The position numbers and the translations under genes are program-made. 64,000 bases of DNA from Ascidiaceihabitans sp023955215 (GTDB taxonomy: Bacteria > Pseudomonadota > Alphaproteobacteria > Rhodobacterales > Rhodobacteraceae): positions 62,001 to 126,000 of the forward strand of contig CALSPX010000001.1 in the NCBI GenBank assembly GCA_943788345.1. The letters are read 5' to 3'. This document shows positions 25,502-35,319 of the stretch, piece after piece (within the stretch, counting starts at the first letter, position 1; each line of letters starts with the position of its first letter). Under the pieces are notes generated by a model. It made no database searches and was not told the origin of the DNA. It saw only the letters and a list, made by a program, of their open reading frames with translations.

Positions 25502-26630
25502 TCAAATGACACGCGCCAACAGCCCTCCAGCGTGGCGTGAAATCTGCCCATCCAACTCTAAATCAAGCAAGATTGGGGTCACCTGCGCGGGCGTTGTCTT
25601 AAGGTCGCGAATGAGTTGATCTTCCGCAATTGGGGAGGGCCCAAGGCGTGACAAAATCTGCATGTGCAGTTTTGAGGCTTCCTGCAAATTGTGTTTCGTA
25701 GGTTTTGGTTCTTGAAGCGGTAAGGCTGGTTGTTGGGGGGCAATGGGGGCAAGCGCTTCGATAATGTCGGCGGCATTGCGTATCAAGGTCGCGCCGTCAC
25801 GGATAAGCATGTTGCCACCCGCCGCACGCGCATCAAATGGATGTCCGGGAACAGCTAAAACATCGCGTCCTTGACCCAGCGCATCGCGGGCGGTTATTAG
25901 GCTGTCCGATTTTGTTGCGGCTTCAACTATCACGGTGGCTTGGGATAATCCGGATATGATCCGGTTTCGTTTGGGGAAATGGCGGGCCATTGGCTGCAAT
26001 CCCATCGGCATTTCACTGACGCGCAGCCCTTTGGCGGCAATGTTAGCTGCCAATTCGGTGTTTTCGGCTGGATACATTATATCAACGCCGCCGGCCTGAA
26101 CTGCGATGGTACCGGTGTCTAATGCTGCAAAGTGTGCCGCCGCATCAACACCGCGTGCAAGGCCCGATACTATTACATACCCTGCTTGGCCCAGTTCCGC
26201 CGCCAGCGATTTTGCCATTCGGGTCCCAAGTGAGGATGCGTTGCGCGCACCAACCATTGATATTGCAGGTCTTTTTAAGAGTGACGGATCGCCTATAACC
26301 CATAAAAAGGGTGGCGCATCTGTAAGGTCGCGCAATTGAGGTGGATACAGTGGGCTTGCGTCATCGATGAGGGTTGCACCCGCCACGCGTCCATTTTTCA
26401 GCTCTGCATGGATAACGCCTTCAGGACAAACTGCATAGCTCTGAACACCGGCGGCACGCGCTACCTCTGGTAGCGCGGCCAGCGCGTTCTGCGCGGTGCC
26501 GTGTTCAATCAGCAAACGTTTATACGTTGAAATGCCGACCCGGCGTGATCGCAACAGACGAAGGCGATAAAACCGATCATCTTCCGAGGTGGGTGGGAGT
26601 GGAAGAAGGATTCGATCCCTGTTCAGTCAT
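25502..26630 (-). pseudogene. dprA: DNA processing protein DprA (frameshifted near the start)
   Basis: The main frame (26554-25502) lacks a proper start, and the frame behind an ATG at 26630 (MTEQGSNPSSTPT) ends early. Removing one G/C from the runs at 26591-26597 joins them as PPTSEDDRFYRLRLLRSRRVG, a normal DprA beginning, for about 375 residues. DprA loads RecA on incoming single strands during transformation. The Rossmann-like core shows SMVGARNASSLGTRMA, VSGLARGVDAAAH and PKRNRIISGLS. A C-terminal winged-helix region follows. The break is in short C-runs, so error is likely. A TTG start at 26554 would give a slightly short but perhaps working protein. Confidence 0.85.
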
Positions 26631-26773
26631 CCTATGCTCCGTCTGTTGCTGGATTCGTTATAGCGAGATGCTGGTTAATGACGGGTGAATGGAATCGACT
26701 CTATTTGACCTTTGGTTCCCGAAAAATTTGAGAAGGTTCCATTTGCGCTAAATGCATCGCTAATCAGCAGTTG

Positions 26774-28195
26774 TTATGTGGCACTTCCCCCAATTGTCAG
26801 TCCACCAATCATCAAAGTTGGTTGCCCAACGCCAACTGGAACCCATTGCCCTGCTTTGCCGCAATTTCCCATTCCGGGGTCCAGCGCCATGTCGTTACCT
26901 ATGGCCCGAATCTGCTTTAGCGCCGTCGCGCCGTCACCGATCAACGTCGCACCATTAACGGGCGCGCCTACCACACCGTTTTTTACCTGATATGCCTCGG
27001 TACAACTGAACACGAATTTGCCGTTTGTGATGTCCACTTGGCCGCCACCAAAGCCAACAGCGTAAATACCGTCTTTCAAATCGTTCACAATGTCACCGGG
27101 GGCCACATCACCGCCCAACATATAAGTGTTGGTCATCCTTGGCATTGGGGCGTGGGCATAGCTTTCGCGCCGGCCATTGCCGGTTGGTGCAACGCCCATA
27201 AGGCGCGCGTTTTGACGGTCCTGCATGTAGCCCACCAAAACACCGTCATCGATCAACACATTTTTGGCAGAGGGCGTGCCCTCGTCATCGACAGTGATAG
27301 AACCACGGCGATCAGGGATTGTACCGTCGTCCAATACAGTGACCCCTTTGGCAGCAATGCGTTCACCCAATAGCCCTGCAAATGCGCTTGAGCCTTTGCG
27401 GTTGAAATCTCCCTCGAGGCCGTGGCCAATCGCTTCGTGCAATAAAATACCTGGCCAACCTGGGCCCAGAACAACGTCCATAACGCCGGCAGGTGCAGGA
27501 ACGGCGTCAAGGTTCACCAATGCGACGCGCAGGGCCTCGCGGGTTTTGTCCTGCCAATCTTTGGGGGCCAACATGCCATCAAGACCAACACGCCCACCGC
27601 CTCCAGCGCTTCCTGATTCGCGACGGCCATCTTTTTCGACGATAATTGAGACGTTTACGCGGGTCATTGGACGGATGTCGCGGACTGACCCGCCTTCAGG
27701 GCGCAAAATTTCGATTTCTTGGATTGATGCGGCGATGCTCGCTGTGACCTGAACCACATGTTTATCTAAGGACCGCGCGAAATCATCCATCGCCCGTAGT
27801 GTGTCCAATTTAACTGGGAAAGACGCACCAGCAATCGGATCTTCGTCAGTATATAACTTAATATTAGTGGCTTGCGGGGCGTCCGACCAGGTTCCGCCAC
27901 CGTCTGCGACAGCCAATCGCGCTGTTTGAGTTGCGCGCTTCAGTGCGCTTTCGGAAATTTCGGTTGAATGAGCATAGCCAACGACTTCGCCGCGAACCGC
28001 ACGTAGTCCGAATCCCTCAGAGGCGTCATAGCTGGCTGTTTTGAGGCGGCCATCGTCGAAAACCATCGCCTCTGAACGGCGGCGTTCAAGGAATAACTCG
28101 CCGTCATCAGCCCCCGCCGTCGCTTCGCGTAGGGTTTTGAGGGCGGCTTCGCGGTCCAAATTGGTCTCAAATGGCGAAAAATGGGTGTCTGACAT
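26774..28195 (-). CDS. tldD: Metalloprotease TldD
   Basis: 473 residues from the ATG at 28195 (MSDTHFSPFETNLD). TldD, with TldE/PmbA, forms a zinc protease that degrades unfolded or modified peptides and matures some small peptides. The metal site is HEAIGH in LLHEAIGHGLEGDF. The C-terminal MIGGLTIGGSAT is typical. The longer frame to 28237 adds 14 residues without family match. It is divergent from the cytochrome oxidase genes, the arrangement common in Rhodobacterales. No tldE is in the window. Confidence 0.93.
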   Translation of the reverse strand: MSDTHFSPFETNLDREAALKTLREATAGADDGELFLERRRSEAMVFDDGRLKTASYDASEGFGLRAVRGEVVGYAHSTEISESALKRATQTARLAVADGGGTWSDAPQATNIKLYTDEDPIAGASFPVKLDTLRAMDDFARSLDKHVVQVTASIAASIQEIEILRPEGGSVRDIRPMTRVNVSIIVEKDGRRESGSAGGGGRVGLDGMLAPKDWQDKTREALRVALVNLDAVPAPAGVMDVVLGPGWPGILLHEAIGHGLEGDFNRKGSSAFAGLLGERIAAKGVTVLDDGTIPDRRGSITVDDEGTPSAKNVLIDDGVLVGYMQDRQNARLMGVAPTGNGRRESYAHAPMPRMTNTYMLGGDVAPGDIVNDLKDGIYAVGFGGGQVDITNGKFVFSCTEAYQVKNGVVGAPVNGATLIGDGATALKQIRAIGNDMALDPGMGNCGKAGQWVPVGVGQPTLMIGGLTIGGSAT

Positions 28196-28396
28196 CTGTT
28201 CGTTCCTGTATTTTATTGGTGCTTTTTCAGCATTCATTCTGAATTTGGTGAAAAAGCGTCCGTTTGCCGCGCCTGAACATCTTTATCTTGTAGTCAGAAT
28301 ATGATTGTAAGCACGGATAATACAACGGGAGGCGGACGTGTTTCGCACTATTACCTTCCATGCGAACCAACAGTGATGACTGGATCAGGACGACAC

Positions 28397-29311
28397 ATGA
28401 AAAACCTATTCTCCACCACCGGCCTTTTGGCTGCGTTCGCGGCGGCCCCTGCGCTAGCCCAAGAAAACCTTGAAATCATCGGTGCTCCGATTGATGGCAA
28501 GATGGGCTTTCAGCCAGCAGCCACCGAACTGGCCCGTGATATTCACGCGTTGGACAACCTGCTTTTGATCGTGATCACGATCATCACAGTATTTGTTACA
28601 GCTTTGATGCTTTGGTGCATTTACCGTTTCAGCAAGAAACGTAACCCAGAAGCAGCAAGCTTTACGCACCATACCACTGTTGAGGTGTTGTGGACTGTTG
28701 TTCCAATCGTTGTTCTTGTCTTTATCGGCGCATATTCATTGCCGATCTTGTTCAAGCAACAAGAGATCCCTACAGCAGACGTGACAATCAAAGCGATTGG
28801 CAACCAATGGTACTGGACACATGAATATGTGGACCACGACTTTGGTTTCGACAGCTACCTTATCGGTTCTGACGCGACGCTTGATACATCTGTACGTGCC
28901 GAAGACGAAAACGTAACAGCGTTTGTTCTTGATGAGCACATGGAAGCCAAACTGGCTGATGCCGGATATTCACGGAACGAATGGTTGTTGGCCACAGACA
29001 CTGCTGTTGTTGTGCCTGTGAATAAAACAATCGTTGTTCAGGTGACCGGTGCTGACGTGATCCACGCATGGACCATCCCTGCATTCGGCGTGAAACAAGA
29101 CGCCGTGCCAGGTCGCTTGGCACAGCTTTGGTTCAAAGCAGAAAAAGAAGGCATCTACTTTGGTCAGTGCTCTGAGCTTTGCGGCAAAGATCACGCGTAC
29201 ATGCCGATCACAGTAAAAGTTGTAAGCCAAGAAGCTTACGAGGCTTGGTTGCAAGGTGCGATCGACGAGTATGCGGGCACGCCACTGCCTGTAAACGTTG
29301 CCTCTAACTAA
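28397..29311 (+). CDS. coxB: Cytochrome c oxidase subunit II (aa3-type)
   Basis: 304 residues from the ATG at 28397 (AGGACGACAC upstream). A cleaved signal (MKNLFSTTGLLAAFAAAPALA) is followed by two membrane helices (LLIVITIITVFVTALMLW and VPIVVLVFIGAYSL) and the periplasmic CuA domain. The CuA ligands are in GQCSELCGKDHAYMPI and a downstream His/Met; GNQWYWTHEY is the electron-entry segment. Also called CtaC. It heads the operon ctaC-ctaB-small protein-ctaG-coxC. Subunit I is not in the window, as is usual in this group. Confidence 0.95.
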   Translation: MKNLFSTTGLLAAFAAAPALAQENLEIIGAPIDGKMGFQPAATELARDIHALDNLLLIVITIITVFVTALMLWCIYRFSKKRNPEAASFTHHTTVEVLWTVVPIVVLVFIGAYSLPILFKQQEIPTADVTIKAIGNQWYWTHEYVDHDFGFDSYLIGSDATLDTSVRAEDENVTAFVLDEHMEAKLADAGYSRNEWLLATDTAVVVPVNKTIVVQVTGADVIHAWTIPAFGVKQDAVPGRLAQLWFKAEKEGIYFGQCSELCGKDHAYMPITVKVVSQEAYEAWLQGAIDEYAGTPLPVNVASN

Positions 29312-29385
29312 ATTAGGGTAGGGCGGGACCGGTTCCCGCCTTCCTCAGCACAGTTTTCCCATCACCCCAATTGCGAGCGAGCAGC

Positions 29386-30324
29386 ATGTCAGACGCCAGC
29401 TATACCGCCCCAAGTAAAGAGACCGAGGCCTCCTTGGGTGATTACTTTGCCCTGCTGAAGCCACGGGTCATGTCACTTGTGATCTTCACCGCCTTTGTGG
29501 GCATGTTGGCAGCACCTGTTTCTGTTCACCCTGTCGTGGGTTTCGCATCCATCCTGTTCATCGCAATCGGTGCCGGCGCATCTGGCGCACTGAACATGTG
29601 GTGGGATGCAGACATCGATATGATCATGAAGCGGACGGTCAAACGGCCGATTCCTGCAGGCAAGGTTCAAGCTGGCGAAGCATTGTACCTCGGTGCGGCA
29701 CTTTCTGGAATGGCCGTGATGATGCTGGCGCTATCTGCTAATTTGCTAGCAGCAGGCCTGTTGGCTTTCACAATCTTCTTTTACGCCGTGGTTTACACCA
29801 TGTGGCTGAAACGCTCGACACCGCAAAACATCGTTATCGGTGGTGCGGCTGGTGCGTTTCCTCCGTTGATCGGTTGGGTTGTTGCGACTGGATCTATGTC
29901 GATCGAGGGTTGGTTAATGTTCGCATTGATCTTCATTTGGACACCTCCGCATTTTTGGGCTTTGGCATTGTTTATGCGCTCTGACTATGATGATGCAGGT
30001 ATCCCAATGTTGACGGTAACGCATGGCCGGCCAAGTACACGCCGCCACATTTTGGGGTATACAGTTGTATTGTTCGCCTTGGCTGTGGGCACGGGCTTTA
30101 CCAGCATCGGTGGCCCTGTGTACTTGGTGGCGGCATTGGTCTTGAACACGCTTTTCCTCAAGGGTGCATACGATATTTGGAACCGCGACGAAGTTGCGTC
30201 AGAGGTTGATGACTATGCCGTCGAACGTAAGTTCTTTAAACTTTCACTGCTTTATTTGTTCTTGCACTTTGGTGCGATTTTGGCCGAGGCGCTGTTGCGT
30301 CCTTGGGGATTGGGTGGCTGGTAA
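29386..30324 (+). CDS. ctaB: Protoheme IX farnesyltransferase (heme O synthase)
   Basis: 312 residues, UbiA family. It adds a farnesyl group to heme b to make heme O, the precursor of heme A for the oxidase. The prenyl-diphosphate motif is NMWWDADIDMIMKRT, and the second aspartate motif is SDYDDAGIPML. About eight or nine hydrophobic segments are visible. The start at 29386 (MSDASYTAPSKE) has only a weak GCGAGCGAG upstream. The stop overlaps the next start (TAATG at 30322-30326). Confidence 0.94.
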   Translation: MSDASYTAPSKETEASLGDYFALLKPRVMSLVIFTAFVGMLAAPVSVHPVVGFASILFIAIGAGASGALNMWWDADIDMIMKRTVKRPIPAGKVQAGEALYLGAALSGMAVMMLALSANLLAAGLLAFTIFFYAVVYTMWLKRSTPQNIVIGGAAGAFPPLIGWVVATGSMSIEGWLMFALIFIWTPPHFWALALFMRSDYDDAGIPMLTVTHGRPSTRRHILGYTVVLFALAVGTGFTSIGGPVYLVAALVLNTLFLKGAYDIWNRDEVASEVDDYAVERKFFKLSLLYLFLHFGAILAEALLRPWGLGGW

Positions 30325-30488
30325 TGGCTCTTAAAGTTGAACACGAAATTCATCAGCGTCGCAAAGGTCGCAATGTTGGTGTTGGCCTGATGTTGGGTGC
30401 TTTTGTAGTGCTAGTTTTGGCGCTGACTTTTACAAAAATCACCAGCGGCGATTTTGAATTGCCCAAAGCGAACGAGATCAGCCAGTGA
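30324..30488 (+). CDS. Small membrane protein between ctaB and ctaG (CoxF-like)
   Basis: 54 residues with a basic N-terminus (HEIHQRRKGRN), one membrane helix (VGVGLMLGAFVVLVLALTF) and a short polar tail. The ATG overlaps the ctaB stop, and its own stop overlaps the ctaG start (GTGA), so translation is coupled at both ends. Small proteins in this position are found in alphaproteobacterial oxidase operons and are thought to help assembly. The role here is inferred from position only. Confidence 0.75.
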   Translation: MALKVEHEIHQRRKGRNVGVGLMLGAFVVLVLALTFTKITSGDFELPKANEISQ

Positions 30489-31063
30489 AAAAGTTGACCG
30501 GACCACGAAAAACAGTTGCACAAACAGTGTCGCTTGTCGTTTTGATGGGCGGTCTGGCATGGGCTTCTGTGCCGTTTTACGATTGGTTCTGCCGCGTTAC
30601 TGGCTTTGGTGGCACAACCGGCATTTCGACTGTCGCGCCCGACGATGTGCTAGAACAAACCATCAAGGTTCGTTTTGACGCCTCGCTGCACAGCGATATG
30701 GATTGGGACTTCAAACCTGAAGTCCACGAGATGGAAATACGCATTGGTGAGACGGGCTTGGCTTTTTACGAGGCACACAACCCGACAGATCGTCCTATTG
30801 CCGGACAAGCCAGCTATAACGTCACACCGTACCAAGCTGGTTATTTCTTTAACAAAATTGACTGCTTCTGCTTTGAAGAGCAGGTATTGCAACCGGGTGA
30901 AACCGTTATGATGCCTGTAAGCTTTTATGTAGACCCGGAAATTGTGACGGATCGTGACGCAAAATACGTGCACACCATCACACTTAGCTATACATTCTAC
31001 GAAATTGATTTGCCCGAAGGCTTCGCAGCCCTAGACGCAGTCACAGACACAACCTTGAACTAG
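30485..31063 (+). CDS. ctaG: Cytochrome c oxidase assembly protein CtaG/Cox11
   Basis: 192 residues. It delivers copper to the CuB site of subunit I. An N-terminal membrane anchor (TVSLVVLMGGLAWASVPFY) precedes an Ig-like periplasmic domain, with the copper-binding pair in DCFCFEEQ and the family segment YDWFCRVTGFGGTTG, which carries a third cysteine. The start is GTG at 30485, overlapping the previous stop. Followed by coxC after 10 bases. Confidence 0.94.
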   Translation: MKKLTGPRKTVAQTVSLVVLMGGLAWASVPFYDWFCRVTGFGGTTGISTVAPDDVLEQTIKVRFDASLHSDMDWDFKPEVHEMEIRIGETGLAFYEAHNPTDRPIAGQASYNVTPYQAGYFFNKIDCFCFEEQVLQPGETVMMPVSFYVDPEIVTDRDAKYVHTITLSYTFYEIDLPEGFAALDAVTDTTLN

Positions 31064-31073
31064 GGGACGCTTC

Positions 31074-31874
31074 ATGGCCCACGCAAAGAACCACGACTAT
31101 CACATCCTACCACCATCCATTGAACCATTGCTGGGCGCTGTTGCTGCCTTCTTTATGCTGTTTGGTGCCGTACTTTGGATGCATGATTCAGGCCCTTGGA
31201 TGTTCTTGATCGGCTTTGTTGCTGTTCTTTACGTCATGTTCACATGGTGGTCTCGCGTTGTCGAAGAATCACACGTTGGTGATCACACAACAGTTGTTCA
31301 AATCGGCCTGCGTTATGGCGTGATCTTGTTCATCACATCCGAAGTTATGTTCTTCGCAGCATGGTTCTGGTCTTTCTTCAAACACGCAATCTACCCAATG
31401 GAAGATTACTTTGGTTCTGAATATGTGGCTCCAGAGATTTATCCGGTTGATGCATTGCACTTACCACTAATCAACACGTTGATCTTGTTGCTATCTGGCT
31501 GTGCCGTAACTTGGGCCCACCACGCACTCGTTCACGAAAACAACCGCAAAGATTTGATCATGGGCCTCACCCTATCAATCATCTTGGGCGTCGCGTTTAC
31601 AGCACTTCAAGCATACGAATACGCGCACCTTCTTCACGAAGGTTGGGTTTTCGGTGGCGATGAGTTTTACTCTAACTTCTTTATGGCAACAGGCTTCCAC
31701 GGCTTCCACGTATTGATCGGTACAATCTTTTTGACCGTCTGCTTGATCCGCGCAATCAAAGGTCACTTCACACCAGAACAGCACTTGGGCTTTGAAGCCG
31801 CTGCTTGGTACTGGCACTTCGTGGATGTGGTTTGGTTGTTCCTATTCTTCGCAGTCTACATGTGGGGCATCTAA
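31074..31874 (+). CDS. coxC: Cytochrome c oxidase subunit III
   Basis: 266 residues with seven hydrophobic helices. Subunit III stabilises the aa3 oxidase and supports proton uptake. Family segments include ITSEVMFFAAWFWSFFKHA, THHALVHEN-like WAHHALVHENN, and FMATGFHGFHVLIGT, with WYWHFVDVVWLFLF near the end. Also called ctaE. It is the last gene before a strong intrinsic terminator and closes the oxidase operon. Confidence 0.96.
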   Translation: MAHAKNHDYHILPPSIEPLLGAVAAFFMLFGAVLWMHDSGPWMFLIGFVAVLYVMFTWWSRVVEESHVGDHTTVVQIGLRYGVILFITSEVMFFAAWFWSFFKHAIYPMEDYFGSEYVAPEIYPVDALHLPLINTLILLLSGCAVTWAHHALVHENNRKDLIMGLTLSIILGVAFTALQAYEYAHLLHEGWVFGGDEFYSNFFMATGFHGFHVLIGTIFLTVCLIRAIKGHFTPEQHLGFEAAAWYWHFVDVVWLFLFFAVYMWGI

Positions 31875-31920
31875 GCCTGACAGTGCCGGTTGCACATCGG
31901 CGCTAAATACCTAATACAAC

Positions 31921-31957
31921 AAGGCGCATGGGACATCTCATGCGCCTTTTTCTTTTC
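31921..31957 (+). terminator. Strong intrinsic terminator of the oxidase operon
   Basis: A 10-bp stem (31921-31930 with 31939-31948, AAGGCGCATG/CATGCGCCTT) with an 8-base loop is followed by TTTCTTTT. It ends about 47 bases past the coxC stop. Confidence 0.85.
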
Positions 31958-31972
31958 CCCGACGAGGGCGTT

Positions 31973-32656
31973 ATGAAACGTATAATCTTCTTTGTATTTT
32001 TCGGACTGGGCGGCTTTGCTGTAATGGTCAGCTTGGGCACTTGGCAGATCCAACGCCTGACGTGGAAACAAGAGATCATTGAACAGATTGAAGGACGGAT
32101 TGTTGAGGCACCTGTTGCCTTGCCTGCAACTCTTGATTCCATCGAAGACAAATACCTATCTGTTAGCGTTGAGGGCTTCATGAAGCCTGAAGTCTTGCGT
32201 GTGTTGGTTTCCCAAAAAACGGTTGGTGCCGGCTACCGCCTTATCAGCCCTTTCATGGTTGAGGGGCGCACGATCTTGGTCGACCGTGGTTTCATCTCGG
32301 TCAACGACCCATTGCCGGAACCGTCACTGTTGCAGGTGCAAACGGTTGTGACGGGTAACCTTCATTGGCCCCAAGAAACCGATGGCTATACACCTGCACC
32401 TGACATTGAGAAAAACATCTGGTTCGCACGGGATGTGCCGCTTATGGCCGCAACCCTAAGCACCGAACCTATATTGATTGTTCTGCGTGACACGACGGCA
32501 GCAAACGACGGCGTATCGCCTTTGCCCGTAGACACCAGCCGCATTCCGAACGATCATCTGCAATACGCAATTACATGGTTCTTGTTGGCCTTTATCTGGA
32601 CAGCAATGACTGCCTATTTCCTGTTGTGGTCACGCCGCAGCAAAACTGAAACCTGA
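31973..32656 (+). CDS. SURF1-family cytochrome oxidase assembly protein
   Basis: 227 residues from the ATG at 31973, preceded by GAGGGCGTT; the frame from 31928 would run through the terminator. SURF1 proteins help place heme A in subunit I. Two membrane helices flank a periplasmic domain: MKRIIFFVFFGLGGFAVMV at the start and LQYAITWFLLAFIWTAM at the end, both typical, with LGTWQIQRLTWKQ just after the first. It fits functionally with the oxidase genes upstream, although the terminator suggests a separate transcript. Confidence 0.9.
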   Translation: MKRIIFFVFFGLGGFAVMVSLGTWQIQRLTWKQEIIEQIEGRIVEAPVALPATLDSIEDKYLSVSVEGFMKPEVLRVLVSQKTVGAGYRLISPFMVEGRTILVDRGFISVNDPLPEPSLLQVQTVVTGNLHWPQETDGYTPAPDIEKNIWFARDVPLMAATLSTEPILIVLRDTTAANDGVSPLPVDTSRIPNDHLQYAITWFLLAFIWTAMTAYFLLWSRRSKTET

Positions 32657-32671
32657 TCAGAGTACGCATAC

Positions 32672-34060
32672 GTGAAATATATCTCGACACGGGGACAAGC
32701 CCCAGAACTCACATTCGAAGACGCAATGCTAACGGGCCTTGCCCGCGATGGTGGCCTATACGTGCCAGAAACCATCCCGCAGCTCAGCAGCAATGACATC
32801 AAGGCGATGGCTGGTAAGTCCTATGAAGAGATCGCGTTTCAAGTCATGCGGCCATTCGTGGGCGACACATTCTCGGACGACGATTTCAAAGGTATCATCG
32901 AACGTGCCTACAAAGGCTTTGGTCACGCCGCGCGCGCGCCGTTGGTCCAGCTGGATCATGGTCACTACCTTCTAGAGCTTTTCCATGGTCCAACGCTGGC
33001 GTTCAAAGACTTTGCTATGCAATTGATCGGCCAGCTGTTCCAAACCGCTTTGTCGCGCCGCAATGAGCGTGTCACGATCGTGGGGGCAACGTCTGGCGAT
33101 ACTGGTTCTGCTGCGATTGAAGCGTTCCGCGGTCTTGATAATGTCGACGTATTCATCATGTACCCCCATGGCCGCATTTCCGAAGTGCAGCGCCGCCAGA
33201 TGACAACACCATCTGAGTCCAATGTTCATGCGCTTGCCATGGATGGTGATTTTGACGATTGCCAAGCCCGCCTTAAAGACATGTTCAATGATTTCGAATT
33301 CCGTGATGGCGTCCGTTTGGCTGGTGTGAATTCAATCAACTGGGCACGTGTTTTGGCGCAGGTTGTATATTACTTTAGCTCGGCTGTTTCTGTCGGCGCA
33401 CCTGATCGAAAAGTAAGCTTTACCGTTCCAACAGGTAACTTTGGTGACATCTTTGCAGGCTACATCGCTAAGCGTATGGGGCTACCGATTGATCGTTTGG
33501 TCGTGGCAACAAACCAGAACGATATTTTGCACCGCTGTTTGAGTGGCCAAGGCTACCACAAGGGTGAAACATCGCCATCCATCAGCCCGTCTATGGATAT
33601 CCAAGTAAGCTCTAACTTTGAGCGTGCATTGTTCGATGCATATGACCGTGATGGAAACGCAGTTTCCCAATTGATGGACGAACTTAAGCAAGGTGGCTTT
33701 GACGTGAGCCAAGGCGCAATGGAAGTTCTGCAAAGCCACTTTGTTTCAGGTCGCGCATCTGAAGAAGAGACAAGCAGCACCATCACAGAGACATTGAAAA
33801 CGTCTGGCGAATTGTTGTGCCCTCACTCAGCTATCGGCGTCAAAGTGGCCAACGATCAACCGGCCAGCGAAACACCTATGATCACATTGGCAACAGCGCA
33901 TCCCGCAAAGTTCCCAGATGCAGTAGAAGCCGCCAGTGGCATCCGTCCACCACTGCCTGCACGTATGGCTGACCTTTACGAACGCGACGAACGCGTGACC
34001 CGCATCGCAAATAATTTGGATGCGCTCAAAGACCATATCAAAGGAAATATCCGCCAGTGA
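32672..34060 (+). CDS. thrC: Threonine synthase
   Basis: 462 residues. It converts O-phosphohomoserine to threonine with PLP. The PLP lysine is in LAFKDFAMQ, the phosphate-binding loops in GATSGDTGSAAIEAF and VPTGNFGDIFAGYIAKRMG. The length and N-terminus (MKYISTRGQAPELTFEDAM, starting with GTG or ATG near 32672) fit the enterobacterial-type ThrC group. Its stop overlaps the next start as GTGA, so the peptidase gene is coupled to it. The lysC gene for the same pathway is at 51039. Confidence 0.95.
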   Translation: MKYISTRGQAPELTFEDAMLTGLARDGGLYVPETIPQLSSNDIKAMAGKSYEEIAFQVMRPFVGDTFSDDDFKGIIERAYKGFGHAARAPLVQLDHGHYLLELFHGPTLAFKDFAMQLIGQLFQTALSRRNERVTIVGATSGDTGSAAIEAFRGLDNVDVFIMYPHGRISEVQRRQMTTPSESNVHALAMDGDFDDCQARLKDMFNDFEFRDGVRLAGVNSINWARVLAQVVYYFSSAVSVGAPDRKVSFTVPTGNFGDIFAGYIAKRMGLPIDRLVVATNQNDILHRCLSGQGYHKGETSPSISPSMDIQVSSNFERALFDAYDRDGNAVSQLMDELKQGGFDVSQGAMEVLQSHFVSGRASEEETSSTITETLKTSGELLCPHSAIGVKVANDQPASETPMITLATAHPAKFPDAVEAASGIRPPLPARMADLYERDERVTRIANNLDALKDHIKGNIRQ

Positions 34061-35319
34061 GCTTGCAACAACACCGCCTGTCCAACGGATTTCGCATCGT
34101 CACTGAACATATGCCAGGCCTTGCATCCGCATCGATAGGTATCTGGGTTGGGGCGGGTGCACGCCACGAGGCAGCAGACCAAAATGGTATTGCGCACTTC
34201 CTTGAGCATATGGCGTTCAAAGGCACAAAGCGACGCAATGCGTTGCAAATAGCTGAGTCCATTGAAGACGTTGGCGGCTATCTTAATGCTTACACCAGTC
34301 GTGAAGTCACTGCCTATTATGCGCGTGTCTTGGAAAACGATGTCCCTTTGGCGTTGGATGTTATTGCAGACATCTTGCTGAACCCTGTCTTTGACGAAGA
34401 TGAGATTGAAATCGAGCGTGGTGTGATTTTGCAAGAAATCGGCCAAGCCTTGGATACGCCAGACGATGTGATCTTTGATTGGTTGCAAGAAACTGCGTAT
34501 CCGGATCATCCAATGGGGCGTACGATCCTTGGCCCAACAGAACGTGTTTCCGCGTTCTCTCAGGCCGATCTTCGCAAGTTTGTGGGCCAACACTATGGTC
34601 CAGAACAAATGATCCTGTCTGCGGCAGGTTCCGTCGATCATGACGCGCTTGTTAAGATGGCCGAAGAATTGTTTGGCCACATGACGCCAACGCCCAAATT
34701 TGACCTCGCTCCAGCAAAATTTGTTGGTGGGGATTTCCGTCAGAACAAATCGTTGGAACAGGCACATTTCGCCCTTGGCTTTGAAAGCCCGGGCTATCGT
34801 GCAGACGACATTTACGTGGCGCAAATTTACGCAAGTGCACTTGGTGGCGGCATGTCCAGTCGCCTGTTCCAAGAGGTGCGTGAAAAACGTGGCCTTTGCT
34901 ATACGATCTTTGCCCAAGCTGGCGCGCATGCTGACACCGGAATGACCACCATTTATGCGGGCACCAGCGGTGAACAACTTGGTGAATTGGCCGAGATCAC
35001 GATTGATGAAATGAAGCGTGCAGCAACAGACATGAGCCCAGCCGAAGTGGCCCGTGCACGTGCCCAAATGAAAGCTGGATTGTTGATGGGATTAGAAAGC
35101 TCATCTAATCGTGCAGAACGTTTGGCGCGCTTAATCCAGATCTGGGATCGCATTCCTGCGCTGGAAGAAACTGTTTCTATGATCGATGCCGTTACGACTG
35201 GTGATGTACGTGATTTCGCTGAGAAAATGGCGTCTACAGCACCGGTTGCATTGGCGCTGTATGGACCAGTTGATGGCGGACCAACATTGGACGCAGTTCA
35301 GGCACGGCGTCTTAGCTGA
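34057..35319 (+). CDS. M16-family zinc peptidase (processing-peptidase-like)
   Basis: 420 residues. The inverted zinc motif HxxEH is at H47-E50-H51 in HFLEHMAFKG, with the downstream glutamate helix SIEDVGGYLNAYTSREVT. The second half is the inactive paired domain (ALGGGMSSRLFQEVREKRGL). It belongs with mitochondrial processing peptidase beta relatives; the bacterial substrate is unknown. The start is GTG at 34057, overlapping the thrC stop. The next gene overlaps by one base (TGATG). This thrC-peptidase-acetyltransferase order is common in Rhodobacterales. Confidence 0.92.
   Translation: MSLQQHRLSNGFRIVTEHMPGLASASIGIWVGAGARHEAADQNGIAHFLEHMAFKGTKRRNALQIAESIEDVGGYLNAYTSREVTAYYARVLENDVPLALDVIADILLNPVFDEDEIEIERGVILQEIGQALDTPDDVIFDWLQETAYPDHPMGRTILGPTERVSAFSQADLRKFVGQHYGPEQMILSAAGSVDHDALVKMAEELFGHMTPTPKFDLAPAKFVGGDFRQNKSLEQAHFALGFESPGYRADDIYVAQIYASALGGGMSSRLFQEVREKRGLCYTIFAQAGAHADTGMTTIYAGTSGEQLGELAEITIDEMKRAATDMSPAEVARARAQMKAGLLMGLESSSNRAERLARLIQIWDRIPALEETVSMIDAVTTGDVRDFAEKMASTAPVALALYGPVDGGPTLDAVQARRLS

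Noticed and set aside
33976..35067. 363-residue minus-strand frame
   Set aside because: It lies opposite the M16 peptidase gene, has no ribosome site and a cysteine/histidine-rich composition typical of antisense shadows.
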